DNA from: CAZMSD01 sp964568855 | Lineage (GTDB): Bacteria; CAIWAD01 | DNA: 64,000 bases | Reading direction: 5' to 3' | Assembly: GCA_964568855.1 (NCBI GenBank) | Contig: CAZMSD010000007.1 | Coordinates: 1-64,000, forward strand | Notes under the pieces: model-generated | The model's input: only the letters and a program-made list of their open reading frames with translations | What the model was told of the DNA's origin: nothing | Databases searched by the model: none | In this document: positions 8,401 to 15,762 of the stretch, piece by piece | Numbering within the stretch: position 1 is the first letter of the stretch | Layout: each line of letters starts with the position of its first letter | Program-made: the position numbers and the translations under genes

Positions 8401-9558
8401 GATTGCGCCTGGCTGGACTACATTCTGCTGCCGCCCTTCAACGTGCCGGCGGACACCACGCCTCCCGAGATCGTGCACGAAGGCCTGCCCAACTCCTCGG
8501 ACACCCTCGGACCCTGGACGGTCAGCGCCGAGATCCTGGACCCCTCAGGGATCGCCTCGGCGATCCTGGGCTATCGCTTCGACGGCGGCGGCTGGACGGA
8601 GGTGTCCATGAACCGCTCGCGTGACACCTATTCCGCCGACATCCCCGGCCCGGCCTCAATCGGCACCGTGATCGACTACCGTATCACGGCAGTGGACGCC
8701 AGCGAGAACGCCAACTCGGTGACTACCGATCCCTGGACCTTCCTGATCGTGGCTCCCACCGGGCTGGAATACTGCCAGGACTTCGAGGGCGGCCTGGACG
8801 ACTTCACGGTCGAGACCTACGCTCCAGGCGGCAACACCTGGGAGATCAACACCTACTCCGGCCAGGGCAACACGGCCTACATCTCCTACAGCAACCCGGA
8901 CCAGGAGGATCACGCGGCCCTGATCAGCCCGGTATTCGACTGTACCGAGCAGGCAACCCTCGAGCTGAGTTTCTGGCACCACCTGCGGATGGGCTGGAGC
9001 GGCTCCTGGACCGACGCCTACGTGCGCGGCTCGACGGACGGCGGCGCGAACTGGGACTACCTGCTGGGCGAGTGGCACGCGAACAACCCGCCGGAGGAGA
9101 TCATCGTCGAAGGCGTCGAAACGGTGGATTGCAGCTCCTGGGCCTCCGGTGAAGCCCAGGTGCGCGTGATGTTCGAGTTCCACGACATGTACGACTGGTA
9201 CTGGCACGTGGACGACGTCTGTCTCACGGGCACGCTGCTGCCGCCGGATTTGGATCCGGTGGTGCTCTACGCCGCCTACGTCGGCGGGGGCCAGGTGCAG
9301 TTGAGCTGGGATCCCGTGCCCGGCGCCACGAGCTACGACGTCTACACCGCGGAGGAGGCCTACGAAACCTGGACTTTCCTGGACAACACGCCGAGTACGA
9401 TCTACGTCGTCTCTGCGGGCGTGGACGAGCAGGGTTTCTACCATGTGATCACGCGCGGCGACTCGCGCGCGGATTTCGACCTCCCCGCCGCGCGCATCGA
9501 TCCGGACCGCAACCGACGCGCGCCGGACGAGCTGGAGAAGTCGTACAAGAAGAAATAG
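5407..9558 (+). CDS. secreted gingipain-like cysteine peptidase (C25), dyad intact
   Basis: The product is 1383 residues with signal peptide MKKLTSFVLLPLLTAGLVRA and a propeptide-like region to about residue 230. A C25 peptidase domain spans about 235-560. Its His is in N-Y-T-G-H-G at H430 and its Cys in S-V-A-C-V-N-G at C463. The 33-residue spacing equals that of His211/Cys244 in gingipain RgpB. CARDB/Ig-like domains follow (about 600-870), then two jelly-roll domains resembling gingipain cleaved adhesins (about 880-1018 and 1119-1278), then a fibronectin-III domain. Unlike the other C25 proteins here it lacks a FlgD-like sorting domain and ends in a basic tail (KSYKKK). GAGGAGAGG precedes the ATG at 5407. 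It is probably an exported protease; its specificity is unknown. Confidence 0.85.
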   Translation: MKKLTSFVLLPLLTAGLVRAEWFELDPAETSIRLLQDSPSAIRLECTVDGFQTSPVDIDGETYHRVALPGGALLLNEGAPELPILAESVIIPDDQRIRLRVLDGEYTEFDLAPAPSKGNLPRTVNPDDVPFRFGPEYSGGLYPEATTRLRDPYILRDYRGLAVVFQPFQYDPGRGVLRVWTRMEVELYADGPGRVNVIERSHAPQSVSTSFAELYRNHFLNYGENQRYTPLEEQGNMLVIADDAYLAQVADFVDWKRQRGMDIELVPLSEVGTTYGDVDTYVDDYYNLNGLTFLLLVGDDDDVPTYPYSSDASDPSYALILGGDSYPEIFVGRFSANSTADAQTQADRSVDYEKLPQAGADWYHKGCGVASNQGPGDDNEYDNEHVDNIRLDLLGYTYSEVDQLYDPDVEDWMVSDALNDGRSIVNYTGHGSQYSWGSSAFDVNDIDNLVNDHMLPFIISVACVNGDFDNGITCFGEVWMRATNGAAPTGAVGIYASSVNQSWNPPMAAQDESVDLLVAEEKNTFGGLCYNGSMQMMDEYGADGEYMYKTWHIFGDPSLMVRTDTPAALNTSHAGSILSTATTFNVNAPGIPDVLVTLYYDGTVYGSALTDAGGTALVPVAGPLPVGEDLTVTAFKYNCLTSLTAVSVIPPEGPYVIYDSHVVEDANGQLNPGETCDMTITVENVGVENATEVTLTLSTADPYVTVTDGVEYYGDIPVGGQASVFGGFQVVCDTELPDGHAVNFDLEASSPGGTWNSMFTALGYAPALEISQVLVLDGDNGRLDPGETAGVQVMLHNAGSADALNLNALLSSSDLYITINVSEDDLPLLAAGADGPLDFEVSVDPGAPLGHPVEFDLTVSGDNCSLHESFGLNVGLTVEDFESGTFASYPWEMAGDADWIIDTEAYEGTYCAKSGEIGHSATSQLMLIADVLSADQISFFYRVSSEANYDYLRFYLDGGLLAEWAGEIGWTEASFPVSAGIHSFTWSYEKDYTVDGGADCAWLDYILLPPFNVPADTTPPEIVHEGLPNSSDTLGPWTVSAEILDPSGIASAILGYRFDGGGWTEVSMNRSRDTYSADIPGPASIGTVIDYRITAVDASENANSVTTDPWTFLIVAPTGLEYCQDFEGGLDDFTVETYAPGGNTWEINTYSGQGNTAYISYSNPDQEDHAALISPVFDCTEQATLELSFWHHLRMGWSGSWTDAYVRGSTDGGANWDYLLGEWHANNPPEEIIVEGVETVDCSSWASGEAQVRVMFEFHDMYDWYWHVDDVCLTGTLLPPDLDPVVLYAAYVGGGQVQLSWDPVPGATSYDVYTAEEAYETWTFLDNTPSTIYVVSAGVDEQGFYHVITRGDSRADFDLPAARIDPDRNRRAPDELEKSYKKK

Positions 9559-9637
9559 TGGTAACGGCGGTCCGCCGGGTCTGATGCACTCGATGTGTCA
9601 CGATCATCAGGGCGAGCACCGCAACCCGCATTGAGAA

Positions 9638-9665
9638 GAAACCGCCTCCCGAGGGAGGCGGTTTC
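9638..9665. terminator. perfect hairpin between convergent genes
   Basis: GAAACCGCCTCCC and GGGAGGCGGTTTC form a perfect 13-bp inverted repeat with two bases between the arms. It lies between the ends of two convergent genes (stops at 9558 and 9701). There is no clear T-run, but its position fits a bidirectional terminator. Confidence 0.7.
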
Positions 9666-9700
9666 GCATTCCAATATGTGTCCTGGCGGCCGGCCGGGGA

Positions 9701-12700
9701 TTAGCGGAGCAGCATCAACTTGCCGCGATCAACCGTATCTCCCGTTTCGAGCACCACGAAGTAGATGCCCGAGGCGTGCTCCCCGGCGTCCCAGCGCAGA
9801 TCGTAGGCGCCGGGAACCATGAACTCGCCCTCCAGCAGCCTGGCCGTCTCCTGCCCCAGCAGGTTGTAGACGGACATCCGCACCTCCCCGGCCTGCGCGA
9901 GATGGAAACGGATCCGCGTCGAGGGATTGAAGGGGTTCGGATAGGCGCCCTCGATGGCCGTATCGCCCGGCAGCAGGCCGCGATCCACCGCAAGCCAGTC
10001 CACTTCCATGCTCAACGGCACCGACTGCAGCGGGTTCATCGGATCGTTGCTGTCGAGCACCAGGCTGCCTTCGTAGACGCCTTCGGGCAGTTGATAGCCC
10101 GGGACGGAAGTGAAGCCCAGTCGGATCCAGGTCGAATCGCCCGGCGCCATCACGCCGCCCTCGGGTCCCAGCAGCGTAAGCCAGGCCGGAGGCGTGATAC
10201 GCACGGCGTAGGGCAGCTCCCCGCTGATGTCGGTGTCGTGGAAAATGCTGAAGCCCTCGTCCTCCTCCAGGCCCTGGATGCCGCAGGTGCCGCTCTCGCC
10301 GTAGCCGAAGAACTCGTTCCCCGTGTTCTCGACCTGGATCACGATCTCGCCCAGGGAGCGCATCACGATCTGGAAACTGAAGGGCCCGCCGTTGAGGAAG
10401 GGGTTGTAGTGCGGCACCTCCACCCAGCTCACCACCAGCGAGTCCGCGCCGTCGCTCCACCACCAGCAGAACCCCTCCTGGCCCGCGTTGGGTTTCAGGT
10501 CGTCCCACCAGCCGGCCACGATGTTGTCGGGCGCGTCCGGGGAGGGCAGCTCGACGTTGTCCGCCGCGTCGCCGTCGGAACTGAAGGTGAGATAGCCGTT
10601 GGGGCTGATCTTGAACCGGCTGAAAGCCCGGCCGAAGATGTGCAGGTCGAAGCCCGGTTCGATCCAGTCGGAGGCCGAGTCGTGGTGTTCGAAGACCACC
10701 GGGGTGGCCTGCTCCGAATAGTCCAGCCAGCCGAAAACGGGACCCTCCGGCTCCTCGCTGTCGATCCAGGTGTAGCCGAATTCGTCCGGCCCGCCCTGGT
10801 CCCGCGTGTCTTCCACGTGGGCGCTCCAGAGCAGGGGCATCTCTCCCGTGTTACTGATCTTCACGCTGTCCACCGCGCTTTCCTCGGCGTCCAGCACGAC
10901 CTCCAGGATCGGCGTGTCGACTGTCAGCTCGGGCGGCAGCAGCGAGGCGCTGACGGAAGTCGTGATGAACACCGCCGATCCGTCTGAAATGCTGTGCATG
11001 GTGGGATTGAGCACGTGGTAATTCTTGAGCGTCATCCCCATGGTGGAGCTGTGGTCCTTGAAGCCGATGGAGCAGTAGGGGAAGTCGGCCCAGTTGGTCT
11101 GGTTGTCGTTGAAATCGCTGTACTGGAACAGGAAGGGGCCGTCCCCGGTGGGCGTCGGGTAGCTCATCGGGTCGTAGAGCACCACCTGGAAAGTGTTCGG
11201 GCCACCCGAAGAGTTGGCCATCAGGTTGTACCAGGTGATCACGAAGAGCTCCTGCGTCTCGTCGTGCCAGGTGTAGACGCCGCGGCTGGTGTTCTGCGTC
11301 TTGTGGTCGTCCCACATGGGGGCGATCATGGCGTCGGGGCCCATGGAAGTGGGCAGGTGATGGTTGCGGAAATCCACCTCGCGGAAGCCGTTCTCCGCGA
11401 ACGAGATGAAACCGTTGGAGCAGATGAAGACCTCGTCGTAACTCTCGCCGTAGAAGTTGAAGGTGAAGGGCAGGTCCAGCCATTCCCCGTCGTCCTGCTC
11501 GTCGCCGTTGTCGCTCAGAGACACGTAGTCGCCCTCGCCGCCCTCCTGGGGAGTGATGGCGAACCAGTCGTAGACGGGCGCCAGGTCGTAGTTGTCGTCC
11601 TCGTCCTCGTAGGCCCAGTAGCCGTACTCGTCGGGTCCCGTGGGATCGTCCTGGCTCGGTTCGCCCACGTAGACGAAGAAGGAGACCCGGCCGGTGGCGC
11701 CCGAGTCGGTGCTCCAGATCAGCGTCATCGGCAGGGGCAGGCCGATCACCGTGTTCGTGCTCACCTGCACGTCGAATTCGGCGTAGGCCGCCGTGCCCAC
11801 CGGGACGTTGCCCACCACCACCGGACCGCCCGGCACCTCGGCGTAGATGTTATTGTCGCAGCTCAGTTCGAGTAGCGTTCCCTGCGCGTCCAGGCTGCCG
11901 ACGTTCTCCACCTGCAGCCTGACGGGCCGCGTGATACCGGGCTCGAGCTGGCCCTCGGGAAATTCCTGGCTCACCGGCGAAAGGAAGGGCGAGGCAGTTT
12001 CCAGTGCGGCGGACAGGGTGAACAGCCCCTCGTTGGATTGTACTTCGAGCCTCAGCGGCACCATGTCCCCGTCGGCGAGATCGGCGCCCGGCGTGATCAG
12101 CACGCCCTCGAGCAGAACGCTGCTCCCGGGAGCCAGGTCCGCCGGCTGCAGCGGCGGCGCGGTAACTTCCCCGTACTGCGCCTCCAGGACCGGCGTGATA
12201 CTCAGACCGTTGAGCTCGGTCGTTCCGGCGTTGAGCAGCGTGAAGGAGAATTCCTGCTCGACCGCGCCGGGCACCAGGAAATCGTTCTCGAGGCTCCAGC
12301 CCTCCAGGGCCGGGTCGCCCTGCTCGGGGGCCACGGTGTAGGTGTGCAGCAAGGGAGCGTGACGCGGATGCGTCACGGTGAGCAGCAGCTGACCCTCTTC
12401 CAGCGTCCCCAGGGAAAGGTCGACCTGTCCCTCTTCACCGGCCAGCAAGACCACCTGCAGGTCCTCGCCTTCGCGTTCCTGGTAGGCGCAGACCACCGCG
12501 CCGGGTACCGGATCCCCGTCGGATTCGACGGTCAGTTCCAGGTGATCCGTTCCCAGGCGCAGGCTCGCTTCCGGCTCCAGGTCGAAAGCCTCGGGCACCC
12601 CGCCCCACATCGGGGTTCCCGGGTCGCCCATCAGGTTGCCCCAGTTGGCGAAACTGCTGGCGTTGCCCTGCTCCGACGGGGGCAGCGTGACGTAGAGTTC

Positions 12701-14317
12701 GTACTTGCCCTGCAGCAGGCAGGAGCCCACGTAGGGCACGTCGTACTCCAGGAAGCCGCCGTAGAAGCCGCCGCAGAGCACATTGTTGTAGCGCGTATGA
12801 GTGCCCGACGTGGCGAATCCCATGCAGGCCACCGCTCCGCCGGCCTCCGTGGGGCTGCCGGCCAGCAGAAAGGACTCGCTGAAATCGTCTCCCCAGTCGA
12901 AGTCGCCCGTGCTGCAGGTGAAGATGGTGGCCACCGGGGTGCGCGGACCCTGGCTGAGATTCTCCACCTGGGTCTGGTTCAGGCCCTCCATGCCCAACCA
13001 GCCACGGTAGTTGTAGAAGCTCAAGCCCTGGTTGAACCAGTTGATCACATGGCCGGCGCCGACGCACCACAGGGTGTCGATGTCGTTGTAACCGCGCTGC
13101 TCGACCATTTCCGCGGCGATGCTGCGGCTGAGAAGCTTCATCGACAGGTGACACGAGGTGGATCCCACCGTGAAACCGGCGCGCTGCAGCCAGTCCTCGT
13201 TGTCCAGGTAGGGATCGCTCTCGTAGCCCAGGACCTTGTTGGCCACCGTGGAGAGCTGGTTGGCGTTGTCCACCGAAAGCCGGCCCACGGCCACGTCGCC
13301 CAGGATGTCGCTGCCCTCGATCTTCGCGTAGTAGTGGTCGTACTGGGAATGCGTGGGAATCGAGTAGGTGCCGGTGACGTCCCCCAGCAGCAGTACGAAA
13401 TCCACGGGGTACTCGCTCTGGTATTCCGTCGTGATACGGGCCTTGATCTGGGACGCGGTGAAGCTGATCTCATTGTCGTCCACGGTGACCACCCGGTGCC
13501 CCTTCCGCCTTTTCCAGTCCAGGAGATCCTGCAGCGCGGAATTGTCCAGGGCGCCGTTGCGGCCGAAGACCAGGTAGTTGCCCGGCAGGTCGCCCGGGTC
13601 CAGCAGGAAGTCCTGCATCTGGCCCTCCGGCTGCCGCGGATCGATGATGCGGTCCTTAAGCAGGCGCTCGAAGACGGTGGAGCGTCGCGCCAGTTCGAAT
13701 TCCCTGGCGTTCAGCAGGTTCTCCCCCTCGAAGCCGATTTCGAAGCGCATGCGGGTCCAGACTCGCGCCTCGCCCGTCAGGGGATTCACCTGAACGGGAA
13801 AGAAGGCCGCCAGGACCACGCGGTGATTGTGCAGGAGGGCCGGCTCCCCCAGCTCGTGGTTGAGCTCGGGAAAGAAGGCGTCCCGCGCGTAGATCTCCGC
13901 GTCCTCGATCCAGGGCAGGGGCAGGTCGGCCTCGGTGTGCAGCCGGTCCTGGGCCGGCAGGGGCAGGACATCGGCCAGGATTTCGTATTCGCCCTCGATG
14001 AAGCGCAACTGCACGTCGCTGCGGTCCGGGATCTCGATCAGGCGCTGCACCGACGGCAGATCGGGAGCGCCGGCCCTGCCGACCCAGCCCGAATCTTCCA
14101 TCTCGAAGGTCTGGTAGTGAAGGCCGTTGACGTCCACATCACCCACGGCGATCGGAGGGAACACGATTTCCTGCGTGAAGGGTCCGGTTTCCGGATCTCC
14201 CCCGGGTCCGGAGCGGAAGGTCGTACCCGCCATGGAAACGGCGGCCAGCAGCAATCCGCAGATGATCGATCCGCCGGCGAGCCCGCGACTCAGGCGGAAT
14301 TCGGTCTTCAAAACCAT
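9701..14317 (-). CDS. secreted C25-like protein with FlgD-type sorting domain, His replaced
   Basis: The product is 1538 residues with an N-terminal signal segment (SIICGLLLAAVSMAGTT) and a gingipain-type pro-region. The C25-like domain spans roughly 260-620 (GNYLVFGRNGAL, FVLLLGDVTGTYSIP, GDVAVGRLSVDN). Where active gingipains have G-H-G this protein has N-Y-R-G-W-L-G (W440). A Cys remains 28 residues on (C468, FTCSTGDF), so the His of the dyad is missing. Two related beta-rich modules follow (each begins D-E-x-G-Y; the first has F-N-F-Y-G-E-S-Y-D-E-V-F-I-C-S-N-G). The C-terminal FlgD-like domain (YPNPFNPSTRIRF, YNLLGQETARLL) points to a type IX-like secretion route. GGAG lies 5 bases before the ATG at 14317. 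It may be an adhesin or scaffold rather than a protease. Confidence 0.82.
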   Translation of the reverse strand: MVLKTEFRLSRGLAGGSIICGLLLAAVSMAGTTFRSGPGGDPETGPFTQEIVFPPIAVGDVDVNGLHYQTFEMEDSGWVGRAGAPDLPSVQRLIEIPDRSDVQLRFIEGEYEILADVLPLPAQDRLHTEADLPLPWIEDAEIYARDAFFPELNHELGEPALLHNHRVVLAAFFPVQVNPLTGEARVWTRMRFEIGFEGENLLNAREFELARRSTVFERLLKDRIIDPRQPEGQMQDFLLDPGDLPGNYLVFGRNGALDNSALQDLLDWKRRKGHRVVTVDDNEISFTASQIKARITTEYQSEYPVDFVLLLGDVTGTYSIPTHSQYDHYYAKIEGSDILGDVAVGRLSVDNANQLSTVANKVLGYESDPYLDNEDWLQRAGFTVGSTSCHLSMKLLSRSIAAEMVEQRGYNDIDTLWCVGAGHVINWFNQGLSFYNYRGWLGMEGLNQTQVENLSQGPRTPVATIFTCSTGDFDWGDDFSESFLLAGSPTEAGGAVACMGFATSGTHTRYNNVLCGGFYGGFLEYDVPYVGSCLLQGKYELYVTLPPSEQGNASSFANWGNLMGDPGTPMWGGVPEAFDLEPEASLRLGTDHLELTVESDGDPVPGAVVCAYQEREGEDLQVVLLAGEEGQVDLSLGTLEEGQLLLTVTHPRHAPLLHTYTVAPEQGDPALEGWSLENDFLVPGAVEQEFSFTLLNAGTTELNGLSITPVLEAQYGEVTAPPLQPADLAPGSSVLLEGVLITPGADLADGDMVPLRLEVQSNEGLFTLSAALETASPFLSPVSQEFPEGQLEPGITRPVRLQVENVGSLDAQGTLLELSCDNNIYAEVPGGPVVVGNVPVGTAAYAEFDVQVSTNTVIGLPLPMTLIWSTDSGATGRVSFFVYVGEPSQDDPTGPDEYGYWAYEDEDDNYDLAPVYDWFAITPQEGGEGDYVSLSDNGDEQDDGEWLDLPFTFNFYGESYDEVFICSNGFISFAENGFREVDFRNHHLPTSMGPDAMIAPMWDDHKTQNTSRGVYTWHDETQELFVITWYNLMANSSGGPNTFQVVLYDPMSYPTPTGDGPFLFQYSDFNDNQTNWADFPYCSIGFKDHSSTMGMTLKNYHVLNPTMHSISDGSAVFITTSVSASLLPPELTVDTPILEVVLDAEESAVDSVKISNTGEMPLLWSAHVEDTRDQGGPDEFGYTWIDSEEPEGPVFGWLDYSEQATPVVFEHHDSASDWIEPGFDLHIFGRAFSRFKISPNGYLTFSSDGDAADNVELPSPDAPDNIVAGWWDDLKPNAGQEGFCWWWSDGADSLVVSWVEVPHYNPFLNGGPFSFQIVMRSLGEIVIQVENTGNEFFGYGESGTCGIQGLEEDEGFSIFHDTDISGELPYAVRITPPAWLTLLGPEGGVMAPGDSTWIRLGFTSVPGYQLPEGVYEGSLVLDSNDPMNPLQSVPLSMEVDWLAVDRGLLPGDTAIEGAYPNPFNPSTRIRFHLAQAGEVRMSVYNLLGQETARLLEGEFMVPGAYDLRWDAGEHASGIYFVVLETGDTVDRGKLMLLR

Positions 14318-14438
14318 GTCGGCTCCAAGGAATAATGATGTTCAATCCAAGAAGGATACAAGGATTCGGGTATCGAATCGGTCAGCCGGAGACGGATGTA
14401 GACGGGCTTCCGATGCAGCGACTGAATCGTCCAGAGTC

Positions 14439-14472
14439 CAGGTATCGTTGAATAGCAGGTATCGTTGAATAG
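14439..14472 (+). repeat. 17-bp perfect tandem direct repeat (two copies)
   Basis: CAGGTATCGTTGAATAG occurs twice back to back (14439-14455 and 14456-14472). It lies in the divergent intergenic region (14318-14614) between the leftward C25-like gene and the rightward ZIP transporter gene. It could be a pair of regulator sites or a small slippage duplication. Nothing else in this 297-bp interval looks coding. Confidence 0.75.
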
Positions 14473-14530
14473 GTGGTCCAGCAAAAACCGGGCCCGCACA
14501 TCAGGCGGACCTGAGGTGCAAAACGTTTCA

Positions 14531-14546
14531 GTTAGGGAAATTCCTG
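14531..14546 (+). promoter_or_regulatory. possible metal-regulator half palindrome ahead of ZIP gene
   Basis: GTTAGGGAAATTCCTG contains the half-site TTAGG followed by an imperfect inverted CCT. It begins 84 bp before the ZIP gene. A better palindrome of the same kind lies past that gene at 15449-15464. The resemblance is to DtxR/MntR-type boxes; this is inference from the motif and the neighbouring metal transporter only. Confidence 0.25.
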
Positions 14547-14614
14547 CAAGCATAGCAAGTCTGCCGGTGCTTTCGTTATCATGGCTGGAGTTTGTTCAAC
14601 GTGAAAGAGCCCTA

Positions 14615-15397
14615 ATGCAGGCAAGATGGGTCTATGCCCTGGTCAGCGTGTTTCTGGTCAGCCTGATCTCGCTGGCGGGACTCACCACGCTCTCGATCGG
14701 CCTGAAGCGTCTCAAGCGCCTGTTGCTGGTCCTGGTGTCCTTCTCGGTGGGGGCGCTTTTCGGCAGCTCGTTCTTCCACCTGCTGCCGGAGGCCTTCGAG
14801 CGCCAGGGCTTCGGCCCGGAGGTCCCGGCCTACACCATGGCCGGCCTCCTGGCATTCTTCGTCCTGGAGAAATTCATCCACTGGCGGCACTGCCACGTAC
14901 CTGCTTCCGACGAGCACCTGCACCCGGTGGTATTCATGAATTTCATCGGCGACGGGCTCCACAATTTCATCGACGGGATCCTGATCGGCGCCGCCTACCT
15001 GGTGTCCGTGCCCATCGGGATCACCACCACGCTGGCCGTGGCGCTGCATGAGATTCCGCAGGAAATCGGCGACTTCGGCACCCTCGTTTTCGGCGGGCTC
15101 AGCGTGCCCCGGGCGCTGATGCTGAATTTCATCTCGGCCCTCGGCAGCATCCTGGGGGTGTTGCTGGTGATGGCGCTGGGCACCCGGGTGACGGGCCTGG
15201 CGGACCAGATCCTGCCGCTCACGGCGGGAGGGTTCATCTACATTGCCGGCGCGGACCTGATACCGGAATTGCGGAAGGACGCCGGCTTGGGCAGCTCCCT
15301 GCTGCAGTTCGGCGCCATCCTGCTCGGATTGGCGATCATGTATTCGATGGTCAACCTGCTGGGGGAGCCCTCCCACGAGCTGATCCACTCGCATTGA
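14615..15397 (+). CDS. ZIP-family metal transporter
   Basis: This 260-residue membrane protein has about eight hydrophobic segments. It carries the two signature ZIP motifs: F-I-G-D-G-L-H-N-F-I-D-G-I-L-I-G in TM4 and L-H-E-I-P-Q-E-I-G-D-F in TM5, whose His, Asp and Glu line the metal path. A short His-containing loop (WRHCHVPASDEHLH) precedes TM4 and the C-terminus is HELIHSH. The family moves zinc or other divalent metals into the cytoplasm. The ATG at 14615 starts the first membrane segment; the frame is open further upstream without a good start. Flanking palindromes may be sites of a metal-sensing regulator. Confidence 0.88.
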   Translation: MQARWVYALVSVFLVSLISLAGLTTLSIGLKRLKRLLLVLVSFSVGALFGSSFFHLLPEAFERQGFGPEVPAYTMAGLLAFFVLEKFIHWRHCHVPASDEHLHPVVFMNFIGDGLHNFIDGILIGAAYLVSVPIGITTTLAVALHEIPQEIGDFGTLVFGGLSVPRALMLNFISALGSILGVLLVMALGTRVTGLADQILPLTAGGFIYIAGADLIPELRKDAGLGSSLLQFGAILLGLAIMYSMVNLLGEPSHELIHSH

Positions 15398-15762
15398 GCG
15401 GGACAGGCGGAATCGGCCCGGTTTCGTCGAAATCATCGGAGACCTGCTGTTAGGTTTCCCTAACACGCTGTCGTTTTTCATTTTCTATTACTGACAGGTC
15501 CACGGCGGGAATGCCGGCCTGACCGAACTGTTCGGCCGCTTCACGGGTGCAGATCCGTCGGTGACATTCGTCATGGGGCGGATCCGGGTCCCTGCGTAGA
15601 GCCTGGAGCCTGAGTTGGTCTCTGCATTCAGAACGGTATGGTTCTTGCTTTGCTTTATTACTCGGTCGAACAGCTCACTCAGGATTGCAGGAAGCGGTGG
15701 ACCCCGACCGATCTAAGCATCAGAATGACGCGTCAGGGAAGGGCAAGAACAGGAGCTGCGGG
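15398..15762. other. intergenic stretch without a gene
   Basis: It holds the palindrome at 15449-15464, a following T-rich stretch, and the leader of the next C25-like gene. TTGGTC and TATGGT, 16 bases apart near 15614-15641, are a possible weak promoter. No protein-like frame or RNA gene was recognised. Confidence 0.5.
15449..15464 (+). promoter_or_regulatory. GTTAGG-N4-CCTAAC palindrome (operator or weak terminator)
   Basis: GTTAGGTTTCCCTAAC is a perfect 6-bp inverted repeat with a 4-base centre, 52 bases after the ZIP stop codon. Its arms resemble DtxR/IdeR-family boxes (TTAGG...CCTAA). It is followed by a T-rich stretch (GTTTTTCATTTT), so it could instead be a weak intrinsic terminator for the ZIP gene. 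The stem is short and AT-containing, which argues against efficient termination. Confidence 0.35.

Noticed and set aside
15449..15464. Efficient rho-independent terminator after the ZIP gene
   Set aside because: The stem is only 6 bp with 3 A-T pairs and the T-rich part starts about 10 bases later; kept as a possible operator instead.
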